This document shows, piece by piece, positions 1 through 7,898 of a DNA stretch of 64,000 nucleotides. Source of the DNA: Chloroflexota bacterium. Its GTDB lineage: Bacteria > Chloroflexota > Anaerolineae > Aggregatilineales > Phototrophicaceae. The stretch is taken from positions 1 through 64,000 of the forward strand of contig JACRPS010000033.1 in assembly GCA_016223085.1 (NCBI GenBank). The letters are read 5' to 3'. Numbering within the stretch: the stretch's first letter is position 1; every line of letters starts with the position of its first letter. A program made the position numbers and the translations under genes. The notes beneath the pieces are model-generated. The model did no database searches. It saw nothing but the letters and a program-made list of their open reading frames with translations, and was not told the origin of the DNA.

Positions 1-193
1 GATTCAGGCCGGCGAACTGACCGGCACCGTCGAGCAGTTCCCCGGTGGGCAGGCGCGGACGGCGCTGAACCTGATGGTGGACTATCTGCGCAACGGCACC
101 GAGCCGGAACAGCATGACAACTACCTCACGCCGATGATGATTACGCTGGACAACCTGATGGAAGCCGAACGTATCGGCGAAATCCAGCAATAA
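1..193 (+). CDS. Ribose-type sugar ABC transporter substrate-binding protein, C-terminal end (partial)
   Basis: Only the last 63 codons are in the window, read in the frame whose first full codon starts at base 2, with a TAA stop at 191-193. The visible part contains QFPGGQARTALNLMVDYLRNG followed by a run ending in ITLDNLMEAE, which fits the C-terminal lobe of periplasmic sugar-binding proteins of the RbsB/Peripla_BP_4 type. Such proteins deliver a sugar to an RbsA/RbsC-type importer. A hairpin at 208-237 follows the stop. The pentose-catabolism genes just downstream fit a pentose substrate. The family is judged from a short stretch, so the exact substrate cannot be given. Confidence 0.65.
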   Translation, partial: IQAGELTGTVEQFPGGQARTALNLMVDYLRNGTEPEQHDNYLTPMMITLDNLMEAERIGEIQQ

Positions 194-207
194 TTTCCGT
201 TTTCAGC

Positions 208-237
208 AGGTGCGGGAAGCAATGCCCCGCACCTTTA
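208..237 (+). terminator. Hairpin after the sugar-binding protein gene
   Basis: A perfect 9-bp stem (AGGTGCGGG at 208-216 with CCCGCACCT at 226-234) lies 14 bases after the stop and is followed by a short T-containing stretch. A second smaller inverted repeat (GGGGTGA/TCACCCC, 246-266) follows. Probable terminator or mRNA-stabilising stem. The T tract is weak. Confidence 0.5.
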
Positions 238-375
238 TGAACCCAGGGGTGAGAAGTTTTCACCCCCATAAAAAGAGTTGTTTTTATGCCGACAAATAGA
301 GTTTCTTTTTGAAATCACCTTGAACCCAACCTGCCACTCAGTTATCTCGTTTGTTGTGCAAGGAGGACATGAAGC

Positions 376-1026
376 ATGTTACTGCCAGAACTGCGCGCGG
401 AAGTTTGCGCGGCGAATCTGGAATTACCGGCCAATAACCTCGTTGCCTGGACTTCGGGCAACGTTAGCGCCCGCGACCCGGAAAGCGGGCTGGTGGTGAT
501 AAAGCCCAGCGGCGTGAAATTCCGCGATCTGACGCCGGAAAATATGGTGGTGGTGGACGTGGATGGCAAGCTCGTGGAAGCCACCCACAAAGCCTCGTCG
601 GATACGCTGTCGCACTGTTACATTTACCGCTGCCGCCCGGATGTGTTTGGCATCGTCCATACCCATTCGCGCCACGCAACGGCGTTTGCCGCGCTTGGGC
701 GTTCGATTCCCTGTGTGTTGACGGCAATGGGCGACGAGTTTGGCGGGGATATTCCTTGTGGTGGTTTTGCGCTCATTGGCGGTGAGGAGATCGGCAGGGT
801 TGTTGTTGAGACACTGGCAAATTCGAAAAGCCCGGCGGTGCTGCTGCAAAATCATGGCGTGTTTACCGTCGGCAAAAGTGCCGATGCGGCGGTGAAGGCG
901 GCGGTCATGACAGAAGACATTGCTGCGACGGTGTGGCTGGCGCTGCAAATGGGGCAGCCGCTGCCGATTGCTCAGGAAGACATCGCCAAACTGCATTACC
1001 GCTATACCAATGTATACGGGCAGTAG
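376..1026 (+). CDS. araD: L-ribulose-5-phosphate 4-epimerase-like class II aldolase
   Basis: A 216-residue class II aldolase/epimerase, close to the usual AraD length. This family either epimerises L-ribulose-5-phosphate to D-xylulose-5-phosphate or cleaves fuculose-phosphate. Visible motifs are the phosphate-binding region SGNVSARD (residues 28-34) and KPSGVKF (43-49), SSDT at 74-77, the zinc pair in VHTHSRH (His95, His97), and a third His in QNHGVF (His160). Asp76, His95 and His97 fall at the AraD zinc positions, and the C-terminus NVYGQ also matches AraD. The start follows AGGAGG at 361-366 with 9-base spacing. It heads an apparent operon with the broken cupin gene and an L-xylulose-kinase-like gene, which supports a C5-sugar role. 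FucA activity cannot be excluded. Confidence 0.8.
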   Translation: MLLPELRAEVCAANLELPANNLVAWTSGNVSARDPESGLVVIKPSGVKFRDLTPENMVVVDVDGKLVEATHKASSDTLSHCYIYRCRPDVFGIVHTHSRHATAFAALGRSIPCVLTAMGDEFGGDIPCGGFALIGGEEIGRVVVETLANSKSPAVLLQNHGVFTVGKSADAAVKAAVMTEDIAATVWLALQMGQPLPIAQEDIAKLHYRYTNVYGQ

Positions 1027-1038
1027 ATCATGAAATCC

Positions 1039-1065
1039 GTAGGATACGGCACGCCGTGTCCCTAC
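1039..1065. repeat. Dispersed palindromic repeat, copy 1
   Basis: An imperfect palindrome GTAGGATACGGC/CCGTGTCCCTAC lies in the short gap between the araD-like gene and the next gene. It belongs with the copies at 2340-2367, 3916-3940 and 27497-27525, all with GTAGGG-type outer arms and a variable core, and all just after a coding sequence. Confidence 0.6.
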
Positions 1066-1102
1066 ATCATTTTGCAACAATTTCTGGAAAGGTTATTCCA
1101 AC

Positions 1103-2268
1103 ATGAACGAACAACAGGTGAAACAACTCACCACACAGGCGTTAGAGCAGGGTAACGGCGTTTTCCGGCTGATGCCAACCTGGGTGCCGCGCTCGTTCTG
1201 CGTGCCGGGCCGGCGGCTGCGCCTGCATCCAAAGGATTTGTACGCGCTGGGCGCGAACCGGGGCGGCATTGATGAACGGTGGTTTTCGTCCACCACGAAG
1301 GCCGATAATGGCCCGCTGACCGCGCCCGACGAGGGGTTGAGCTATATCTACGTGAGCGACGCGCAAAAGGTGACGCTGGCCGATGCGATGGACGAAATGG
1401 CCGCCGAACTGTTGGGCCAGGAAGCCGTCAGCAAATACGGCGGCTGGGTGATGTACAGCAAGTTCTTTGACAACATGTACCCACTGCCGCACCATCTGCA
1501 CCAGAGCGACGAAGTGGCCGCGCGGGTTGGCCGCGTCGGCAAGCCGGAAGCGTATTATTTCCCGCCGCAGTACAACTTCGCCAACGACACCTTCCCCTAT
1601 ACCTTCTTCGGCCTCGAACCCGGCACGACCAAAGAGCAGGTGATTGACTGCCTGAAACGCTGGAATGAAGGCGACAATGGCATTCTGAATCTATCGAAAG
1701 CCTACCGCTTGCAGGTAGGGAGCCGCAGCGCGCCAGCGACGTGTTTTCGATGTGGCAGTCGCTCATCGCCGATTATCAACTGGTGGACTGGTCCATGGTC
1801 GTCAAGGACGTGCCGCCGGAATATCACCACGATTATGATTACCTTATCAGTATGCTGGACTGGGACGCCAATGTAGACCCGAACTTCGTGGACAACCATT
1901 TCTGCCCGCCAGAACCGGCAGGTGACACCGAAGCGATGCGCGCGCAGGGTTACGACGAAAAGTGGGTGGTCTATGGTGGTGACTACTTCAGCGCCAAGGA
2001 ACTGACGGTCTATCCGGGCCGCACGGTGACGATTAAGGATGCCGGCGCTTATGGCCTGATCTGCGTTCAGGGCTACGGGCGCTTTGGCAGGTTCCCCATC
2101 TCCGCGCCGTCCATGATTCGCTTTGGCGAAATGACGGAAGACGAGTTCTTTGTCACGTGCAAGGCAGCGGCGGCTGGCGTGGAAATCACCAACCTGAGCA
2201 GCACCGAGCCGCTGGTCATTCTCAAGCACTTCAACCCCGGCAATCCTGAAATGCCGCGCCGTAACTAA
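1103..2268 (+). pseudogene. Cupin sugar-isomerase-like gene broken by an internal deletion and frameshift
   Basis: Two overlapping reading frames together make one protein. The first (from ATG 1103) reads through GDNGILNLSKAYRLQVG and then loses sense near 1718. The second resumes with EPQRASDVFSMWQSL at about 1720 and continues to the TAA at 2266-2268. The N-terminal half has a cupin metal motif, HHLHQSDE (HxHxxxE). The C-terminal half contains VVYGGDYFSAKELTV, typical of mannose-6-phosphate-isomerase-like cupins. The join seems to lack a block of roughly 15-20 residues where I expect another metal-ligand segment; that is from memory of the family. Its place between the araD-like and kinase genes suggests an isomerase step for a pentose. 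It is either a real pseudogene or an assembly error. Confidence 0.65.
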
Positions 2269-2280
2269 CGGGATTTGATC

Positions 2281-2324
2281 GGGGTGAACCCCCTCCGGGG
2301 TGGACTTCTAACGAGGTTCGCCCC
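2281..2324. repeat. Inverted repeat GGGGTGAACC...GGTTCGCCCC
   Basis: Outer arms GGGGTGAACC (2281-2290) and GGTTCGCCCC (2315-2324) flank an inner CCCTCCGGGG palindrome directly after the broken cupin gene. It resembles the dispersed palindrome family seen next to it at 2340-2367 and may be a diverged longer member. Confidence 0.45.
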
Positions 2325-2339
2325 ACTTTTGAAAGGTCT

Positions 2340-2367
2340 GTAGGGGCACGGTACGCCGTGCCCCTGC
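2340..2367. repeat. Dispersed palindromic repeat, copy 2
   Basis: GTAGGGGCACGG and CCGTGCCCCTGC form a 12-base stem with one terminal mismatch around TACG. It sits in the gap before the L-xylulose-kinase-like gene. Confidence 0.65.
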
Positions 2368-2391
2368 GTGTATATGATTTGAGGGCGAACA

Positions 2392-3912
2392 ATGGTTTAT
2401 TTACTGGGCATTGATAACGGTAACACGGTTTCCAAAGCAGCCTTATTTGATGAAACTGGTCGGGAAATTGCAGTTGCCAGCGCGGGGGCCGAGACGTTTT
2501 ACCCGCGTCCCGGCTGGACCGAACGGAGCATGGAATCGCTGTGGACGAGCACCGCGCAGGCGATTCGTGCCGTGATCGAAAAAGCAGGGGTGAAGCCGCA
2601 GGATATTGTTGGCATCGGCAATACCGGGCATGGCAACGGTTTGTATCTGCTGGATAAACACGGCCAGCCCGTCCGTAATGGCATCCAGTCGCTGGACACA
2701 CGCGCTGATGACGTGCTCCAGGAGCGCGCCAGACGTGGCGTGCTGGACAAAGCCTTCCCCATGATTTTGCAGGAATTCTGGCCGGCGCAGCCCAACGCGC
2801 TGCTGCCCTGGCTGAAATATCATGAGCCGGATTGTTATGCCCGCATCGGCAAGATCGTGATGTGCAAGGATTACGTCAAGTTCCGGCTGACCGGGGAAGT
2901 TACGACCGATTACACCGACATCAGCGGGACGTGCCTGCTGGATAACGCCCACAAACGCTATTCGCGCGAGCTGCTGGAGTGGTACGACATCCCCGAAATG
3001 TGGGACGCGCTGCCCCGGCTGGCGGAAAGCACCGAGGTGATCGGGCGGGTGACGAAAGAAGCAGCCGAAGCCACCGGACTGGCCGAAGGAACGCCGGTCG
3101 TTGCCGGGCTGTTCGACGTGGATGCCGGCGCGCTCGGTTCGGGCGTGATCGCGCCCGGAACGTTATGTATCATCGCCGGGACGTGGAGCATCAACGAAGT
3201 GCTAATTGATTACCCGGCGGTGAATCCGGCGCTGGCGATGGTACACGTTGGTATGGTACCGGGGCGCTGGATGGTACTCGAAGGCAGTGCAACTTCGATG
3301 GCGAACCTGGAATGGTTCGTGAACACGTTGTGCGGGGAGGAAAAGCAGCAGGCGCAGGCGCGCGGCGTATCGGTATACGAGATTTGCAGCGAACTGGTCG
3401 GCAGCCTGCCACCGGGCAGTACTGACATCATCTTCCACCCGTTCCTGTTTGGGTCGAACGTGCAGGCGACGGCGCGGGCCGGGTTCTATGGCGTGGCGGG
3501 GTGGCATACCAAAGCCCATCTGCTGCGGGCGCTGTACGAGGGGGTGGTTTATGGTCACATGAACCACATTGATAAACTGCGCACACTTGGCCCGTTGAGC
3601 GTGGCGCGGCTGACCGGGGGCGGGTCGCGCAGCGTGGTCTGGACGCAGATGTTTGCCGACGCGCTGAATATGACAATGGAAGTGCCGGACGGCGGTGAGG
3701 TGAGCGCGCTCGGCGCGGCGATGAGCGCGGGTATTGGCGTGGGTGTTTACCACGACCACGCTGACGCCGTCCAAAAAGCAGTTCGGGTGGTGCGGCGGCA
3801 GGAACCTACCGCCGATAACACACTACATTACCAGGCGCGGTATCAAGCGTACAAACAGCTATTGGATGTGATGCGCCAGCCCTGGGAAACGCTGCACCGG
3901 TTGGGACAGTGA
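2392..3912 (+). CDS. lyxK: FGGY-family carbohydrate kinase, L-xylulose kinase-like
   Basis: A 506-residue FGGY kinase, normal length for the family, which phosphorylates a ketose or polyol with ATP. It opens with the phosphate-1 motif LLGIDNGNT (residues 4-12), has the catalytic-Asp region GLFDVDAGALG near 239, the adenosine motif RLTGGGSRSVVW near 404, and a C-terminal SALGAAMSAG segment. Residues such as PGWTERSMESLW, HEPDCYARIG and GSATSMANLEWF resemble E. coli L-xylulose kinase more than XylB. With the upstream AraD-like epimerase it would feed L-xylulose or a related pentulose into the pentose phosphate pathway. The start follows a GAGGGC site. Sugar specificity remains inference. Confidence 0.8.
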   Translation: MVYLLGIDNGNTVSKAALFDETGREIAVASAGAETFYPRPGWTERSMESLWTSTAQAIRAVIEKAGVKPQDIVGIGNTGHGNGLYLLDKHGQPVRNGIQSLDTRADDVLQERARRGVLDKAFPMILQEFWPAQPNALLPWLKYHEPDCYARIGKIVMCKDYVKFRLTGEVTTDYTDISGTCLLDNAHKRYSRELLEWYDIPEMWDALPRLAESTEVIGRVTKEAAEATGLAEGTPVVAGLFDVDAGALGSGVIAPGTLCIIAGTWSINEVLIDYPAVNPALAMVHVGMVPGRWMVLEGSATSMANLEWFVNTLCGEEKQQAQARGVSVYEICSELVGSLPPGSTDIIFHPFLFGSNVQATARAGFYGVAGWHTKAHLLRALYEGVVYGHMNHIDKLRTLGPLSVARLTGGGSRSVVWTQMFADALNMTMEVPDGGEVSALGAAMSAGIGVGVYHDHADAVQKAVRVVRRQEPTADNTLHYQARYQAYKQLLDVMRQPWETLHRLGQ

Positions 3913-3915
3913 GAA

Positions 3916-3940
3916 GTAGGGACATGCGGCGGCATGTCCA
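3916..3940. repeat. Dispersed palindromic repeat, copy 3 (decayed)
   Basis: GTAGGGACATGC followed by GCATGTCC resembles the other GTAGGG palindromes, with the right arm only partly complementary. It begins four bases after the lyxK-like stop. Confidence 0.45.
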
Positions 3941-4049
3941 TGCCCACCAGTTACGTATTTTTCATCGTCAACGGCTGGAGACCCTTGACTGACACTTCAT
4001 GGGAAGCCCGCTGGAAGCCGGTTGAAGAACACTGCTGGTTCGTTTTCCC

Positions 4050-4073
4050 AGCCACCTTCTAGGTGGCTTTTTT
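4050..4073 (+). terminator. Intrinsic terminator after the pentose operon
   Basis: AGCCACCT (4050-4057) and AGGTGGCT (4061-4068) form a perfect 8-bp stem with a TCT loop, followed by a run of T (4068-4073). A textbook Rho-independent terminator about 140 bases after the kinase stop. Confidence 0.8.
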
Positions 4074-4238
4074 GTTCAGCCGGACGGCTTTCAGCGTTTG
4101 GCACATCCAGGGCCTTATCCCGAGACATGGCATCGCCGTATCTATTCAGACCACGAAAATATATCGTCGGGCTTTTGTTCAGGTTTTGACTTACATTTTC
4201 CTCATAAACGACTCCGCCATTACTCATGCAGCCGCCGC

Positions 4239-4244
4239 TATAAT
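4239..4244 (+). promoter_or_regulatory. Possible -10 element for the carotenoid operon
   Basis: A perfect TATAAT lies 38 bases before the lycopene cyclase start. No good -35 hexamer is seen at the right distance, so this is tentative. Confidence 0.3.
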
Positions 4245-4282
4245 AAGATGCTCTGACCGGCACCGGTTGATGAAAGGGCTGC

Positions 4283-5110
4283 ATGACCTACTTTGGCTTT
4301 CTTGGCGTGTTTTTGGTAATTCCGATCCTGCTGCTGTGGGGTCTGGCGCTTTACGATGCCCGGCGTGGCCGAACGCTGCCGCCGGCCCTCAAAACCTGGC
4401 CGACGTGGGTCATCATCCTCACGCACGTGCTGATCGCCGTCGTCTACACCACACCCTGGGATAATTACCTCGTCGCCACCCGAGTCTGGTGGTACAACCC
4501 TGAACTTGTGACCGGCCTGATTATCGGCTACGTCCCCATCGAGGAGTATACCTTTTTTGTCCTGCAGCCGATCTTAACCGGCTCGTGGCTGCTGCTGTTG
4601 GCGCGTCACTCACCCGTCAAAGCGGCTTCAATCGTCAACGGCGTCCGCCTGCGCCGTATCTCAACGGTGCTGGCTGGTGTTATCTGGCTGGCAGCGCTGG
4701 CCATTCTGCTTGCCGGCTGGCAGTCGGGCACATACCTGGGGCTGCTGCTGGTCTGGGCGCTGCCGCCGGTGATGCTGCAACTGGCGTTTGGGGCGGATAT
4801 TCTGTGGCGGCACCGGCGGCTCGTCTTACTCAGCATCGTACCGATGACGCTGTATCTGGCGGCAGCGGACAAACTGGCGATTACCTCCGGGACGTGGACG
4901 ATCAATCCCGAACAGTCAGTCAATATTTTGCTGCTGGGGCGGCTGCCGCTGGAAGAACTGATCTTCTTTCTGATGACCAATACCCTGATCGTGCTGGGCG
5001 TGACGCTGTTTACGGCGGCGGAAAGCAAAAGCCGCGCGCAACGTACGATCAAAGCCATCAGACGGTTGTTCGCGCGCAGCGAGCCGACCGTCGCGCGGCA
5101 GGATGGCTGA
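4283..5110 (+). CDS. Lycopene beta-cyclase, fused CrtYc-CrtYd (CarR) type
   Basis: A 275-residue, strongly hydrophobic protein made of two lycopene-cyclase-domain repeats, as expected for a fused CrtYc/CrtYd enzyme. Each repeat carries the family's PxEE signature: VPIEEYTFF (residues 84-92) and LPLEELIFF (221-229). Seven or so membrane segments can be drawn. The enzyme cyclises one or both psi-ends of lycopene to beta-rings in the membrane. It opens a run of carotenoid genes on the same strand, with an AAAGGG ribosome site before ATG 4283. Since a CruF-like psi-end hydratase follows, a monocyclic product (gamma-carotene type) is likely; this is inference. Confidence 0.88.
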   Translation: MTYFGFLGVFLVIPILLLWGLALYDARRGRTLPPALKTWPTWVIILTHVLIAVVYTTPWDNYLVATRVWWYNPELVTGLIIGYVPIEEYTFFVLQPILTGSWLLLLARHSPVKAASIVNGVRLRRISTVLAGVIWLAALAILLAGWQSGTYLGLLLVWALPPVMLQLAFGADILWRHRRLVLLSIVPMTLYLAAADKLAITSGTWTINPEQSVNILLLGRLPLEELIFFLMTNTLIVLGVTLFTAAESKSRAQRTIKAIRRLFARSEPTVARQDG

Positions 5111-5149
5111 CGTGCACATCTGGCAGTTTCAGGCGCCAGTAGCACGCGC

Positions 5150-5410
5150 TTGTCTTACCAGATACGCCACGCCGACATAAATGCCTGTGCCGCAGCCGCC
5201 ACAATTCACACGCCGACACTGGTGGCGCAGGACAGCCGGGACGAACTGGTGCGGCCCGCTATCACTCGGCGTCTGGTGGACCGGCTGCGCGGGCCGGTGC
5301 AGTTGGTTGAAGTTCCGGCCAACCATGACCTGCTGGTAACACCAGCCTGGGAACAGATTGAATATCGTGTACTGGAATTTATGACTGGATTTAGCGGAAA
5401 GCAGGATTAG
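5150..5410 (+). pseudogene. C-terminal remnant of an alpha/beta hydrolase
   Basis: About 86 residues starting at a TTG, ending four bases before the CruF-like gene. The text reads like the last third of a serine aminopeptidase/S33 hydrolase: TPTLVAQDSRDELVRP holds the acid Asp and VPANHDLLVTP holds the catalytic His. There is no nucleophile elbow and no N-terminal domain; upstream in frame are only about 13 further codons before the lycopene cyclase stop. It is therefore a truncated gene. It may once have been a full hydrolase of the operon, or the short frame may still be translated. No ribosome site supports the TTG. Confidence 0.5.
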
Positions 5411-5413
5411 AAA

Positions 5414-6193
5414 ATGACTTCGCTGGTTGTACGGATGCCGGTCCGCCTATCGCTGCGGCTGCGCGGGTATACCATGCTGCTCGTGCTGTGGACGCTGTCC
5501 ATGATCGCGCTGCCGCTTCTGCGCTGGACGGTCGGGGACAGCCTTCTTGCGTTCGGCGTGACTATGACGGTGGTGTTGCAGGCAGCGGCGGTGCTAACGG
5601 CATTGGGCAGCGCGTGGGGTGTGCGCCGGGCAGCGGTTATGGCGGGCAGCATTATGGTGCTGGCGTGGCTGGTGGAATGGGCTGGTTCGTTTACCGGCGT
5701 CCCGTTTGGCGCCTATCGGTACACGGAACGCTTGCAGCCGCAGCTTGCCGGTGTGCCACTGCTTATCCCCCTGGCCTGGCTGATGATGCTGCCGTCCGCC
5801 TGGGCGCTGGCGGCGGTTGTTGTAGGGACACGGCGGCGCTGGCGTTTTGCGCTGGTCGCGGCGCTGGCGTTCACCGCCTGGGATTTGTTCCTCGACCCTC
5901 AGATGACTTCCTGGGGTATATGGGCCTGGGCAACCCCATCCGGCTATTTTGGGATTCCCTGGGTGAACTTCCTCGGCTGGATTGTGTCGTCTTTCCTGAT
6001 GACGTTTATCCTTCGACCTACCCGGCTTCCCCTCCATCCTCTGCTGTTTATTTACGCGGTCACGTGGGTATTTATGACCATTGGCCTGGCAGCCTTCTGG
6101 GGGCTGCCGGGGCCGGCGCTGGGTGGGTTTGTAGGAATGGGCACGTTTGTGGCGCTGGCCTCGCTGGCGCTGTGGCGGGAAGAACGGGCATGA
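5414..6193 (+). CDS. cruF: CruF-like carotenoid 1',2'-hydratase (DUF422 family)
   Basis: A 259-residue polytopic membrane protein of the carotenoid biosynthesis/DUF422 family, which adds water across the 1',2' double bond of the acyclic end of gamma-carotene or similar. Family-like stretches are EWAGSFTGVPFGAYRYT (residues 88-104), AWDLFLDPQM (155-164) and the SGYFGIPWVNFLGW segment (176-189). The start ATG 5414 follows an AGGA site. Its stop overlaps the next start (ATGA), showing translational coupling with the PlsY-like gene. The product hydroxyl would be the glycosylation site for the family 2 glycosyltransferase two genes downstream. Confidence 0.82.
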   Translation: MTSLVVRMPVRLSLRLRGYTMLLVLWTLSMIALPLLRWTVGDSLLAFGVTMTVVLQAAAVLTALGSAWGVRRAAVMAGSIMVLAWLVEWAGSFTGVPFGAYRYTERLQPQLAGVPLLIPLAWLMMLPSAWALAAVVVGTRRRWRFALVAALAFTAWDLFLDPQMTSWGIWAWATPSGYFGIPWVNFLGWIVSSFLMTFILRPTRLPLHPLLFIYAVTWVFMTIGLAAFWGLPGPALGGFVGMGTFVALASLALWREERA

Positions 6194-6798
6194 TCGTCGT
6201 TGGATTTCTGGCGGCATTCTGGTGCGGCGCGCTGCCGTTCTCCTACTGGATTGGTCGGCTGACGCTGCGAACCGACATCCGGCGGGTTGGCGATGGCAAT
6301 CCGGGCGCGACCAACGTGTTCCGCGCCGGGGGACGGCTGTGGGGTGTGGGGGCGGTGCTGCTGGATGTATTAAAAGGGGCTGTTCCGGTGGGACTGGCGA
6401 ATTTTGCGGTCGGCTGGCACGGCTGGCAACTGGCGCTGGTGGCTGTCGCGCCGGTGCTCGGCCATGCCTTTTCGCCGTTTCTGCGCGGTCGAGGCGGCAA
6501 GGCGGTGGTGGTCACGTTTGGCATCTGGACCGGGCTGACCATCTGGGAAGCGCCGGTGGTGCTGGGATTAATGCTGCTGTTCTGGTTTAGGAATGTGGTT
6601 GTCAGTGGGTGGGCGGTTCTGTTGATGCTGGCGAGTCTGCTGGTCTACCTGCTGCTGGCGCGCCCGGACCCAACGCTGCTGCTGACGCTGCTGGGCAATA
6701 CCCTGATACTGGCCTGGAAGCACCGGGCTGATCTGTCGCAGCCGCCAGTGTTGCGGTCACGGAAAGGATGGTTATGGCGGTCGCGGTCGTATTCGTAA
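6190..6798 (+). CDS. plsY: PlsY-like glycerol-3-phosphate acyltransferase in the carotenoid operon
   Basis: A 202-residue membrane protein with all three PlsY motifs: DGNPGATNVFR (residues 35-45), LKGAVPVGL (61-69) and GHAFSPFLRGRGGKA (91-105). PlsY transfers the acyl group of acyl-phosphate to sn-glycerol-3-phosphate. The start at 6190 overlaps the CruF-like stop, and the 3' end overlaps the glycosyltransferase start by about 30 bases, so it is embedded in the carotenoid operon. It may be the ordinary phospholipid enzyme placed here by chance, or it may acylate the carotenoid glycoside; the first is the default. Confidence 0.82.
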   Translation: MIVVGFLAAFWCGALPFSYWIGRLTLRTDIRRVGDGNPGATNVFRAGGRLWGVGAVLLDVLKGAVPVGLANFAVGWHGWQLALVAVAPVLGHAFSPFLRGRGGKAVVVTFGIWTGLTIWEAPVVLGLMLLFWFRNVVVSGWAVLLMLASLLVYLLLARPDPTLLLTLLGNTLILAWKHRADLSQPPVLRSRKGWLWRSRSYS

Positions 6799-7898
6799 CG
6801 CTGGCACTGACCATCATGGCGCTGACAGCCATCGTCAATGCGCTGGTGTTCCCGCGTCTGCGTATCAGTCATCTGCCAACGGCTTACCCGCGCGTGTCGG
6901 TGCTGATTCCGGCGCGGAATGAAGTGGCGGTGATCGGGCAGACGGTGAGCCACCTGCTCAACCAGTCGTACCCTGACTTTGAGATCATCGTTCTGGACGA
7001 CCATTCGACGGACGGTACACTGGACGCCGCGCGGCGGGCGGCGCAGGGGGAAGCGCGGGTGCGGGTTATTACTGGCCAGCCGCTGCCTCCAGGCTGGCTG
7101 GGCAAAAACTGGGCGTGCCAGCAACTCGCGGCAGCAGCGACCGGCGATTGGCTGGTCTTCACGGACGCCGACGTTCGCTGGCTGCCGGGTGCGCTGACGG
7201 CAGTGGCGGCCATGATGCAGACCAGCCGGGCGGATTTGCTGACCGTGTGGCCGACACAGCAGACGGAAAGCTGGGGCGAACGGCTGGTTGTGCCGCTGCT
7301 GGCGCTGGCGATTGTGGCCTATCTGCCGCTGCCACTGGTGCATCACACGTCCTGGCGCGCCTTCGCGGCGGCGAACGGCCAGTGTCTGGCCTTCCGGCGC
7401 GCGGCCTACGAACGGGTCGGGCGACATGCGGCGGTGAAGGGGCAGATTGTTGAAGATGTGGCGTTGGCCCGGCAGGTGAAGGCAAATGGCCTGCGGCTGC
7501 GCGTGGCCGATGGCGCCGGGCTGGTCGCCTGCCGGATGTACCGGGACTGGCCGTCGGTGCGCGACGGTTTTGCCAAAAATATTCTGGCAGGTCACGGGAA
7601 CAGCATGCCATTGTTGCTGCTGTCCGCCGTGTTTCACTGGCTGGTATTTGTGCTGCCGTGGCTGTGGTTCATCTCCGGGCAACCGTCGGCGCTGCTCCTC
7701 GTTGGTCTGGGTGTGGCCGTGCGCGCGCTGGCGGCGGCGGTTAGCCGCCAGCGTATAGCTGATGCCATGTTGCTGCCGATCTCGGTACTGTTGATGACAC
7801 TAATCGCGGGGCGTGCCATCTGGTGGCGCTCGCGCTACGGTGGCGCGCGCTGGAAAGACCGGATGATCACGCAATTGGGGAGCGCGGCGCGTGGATAA
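6768..7898 (+). CDS. Family 2 glycosyltransferase, probable carotenoid glycosyltransferase
   Basis: A 376-residue GT2 protein with an N-terminal membrane helix, a GT-A domain and C-terminal membrane helices. Motifs seen: SVLIPARNE (residues 44-52), LDDHSTDGT (76-84), the metal-binding FTDADV (131-136), and EDVALARQV (228-236), the acid-base ED of processive-type GT2 enzymes. This architecture matches CruC/CruG and CrtQ carotenoid glycosyltransferases. Two ATG codons (6768, 6774) are possible starts. It overlaps both the PlsY-like gene and the following desaturase, so all are co-translated. Expected role: attach a sugar to the hydroxyl made by the CruF-like enzyme. Confidence 0.75.
   Translation: MVMAVAVVFVTLALTIMALTAIVNALVFPRLRISHLPTAYPRVSVLIPARNEVAVIGQTVSHLLNQSYPDFEIIVLDDHSTDGTLDAARRAAQGEARVRVITGQPLPPGWLGKNWACQQLAAAATGDWLVFTDADVRWLPGALTAVAAMMQTSRADLLTVWPTQQTESWGERLVVPLLALAIVAYLPLPLVHHTSWRAFAAANGQCLAFRRAAYERVGRHAAVKGQIVEDVALARQVKANGLRLRVADGAGLVACRMYRDWPSVRDGFAKNILAGHGNSMPLLLLSAVFHWLVFVLPWLWFISGQPSALLLVGLGVAVRALAAAVSRQRIADAMLLPISVLLMTLIAGRAIWWRSRYGGARWKDRMITQLGSAARG

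Larger units (their letters stand above)
3913..4282. other. Intergenic region between pentose and carotenoid operons
   Basis: A 370-base stretch holding a decayed palindromic repeat (3916-3940), a clear intrinsic terminator (4050-4073) and a TATAAT hexamer (4239-4244) that could serve the carotenoid operon. An open frame on the minus strand (3997-4284) spans nearly all of it, but the terminator lies inside it and I recognise nothing in its protein, so I do not call it a gene. Confidence 0.5.

Noticed and set aside
3997-4284. Minus-strand open frame of 95 codons filling the gap before the carotenoid operon
   Set aside because: It contains the plus-strand intrinsic terminator, overlaps the cyclase start, has no recognisable domain and no convincing ribosome site.
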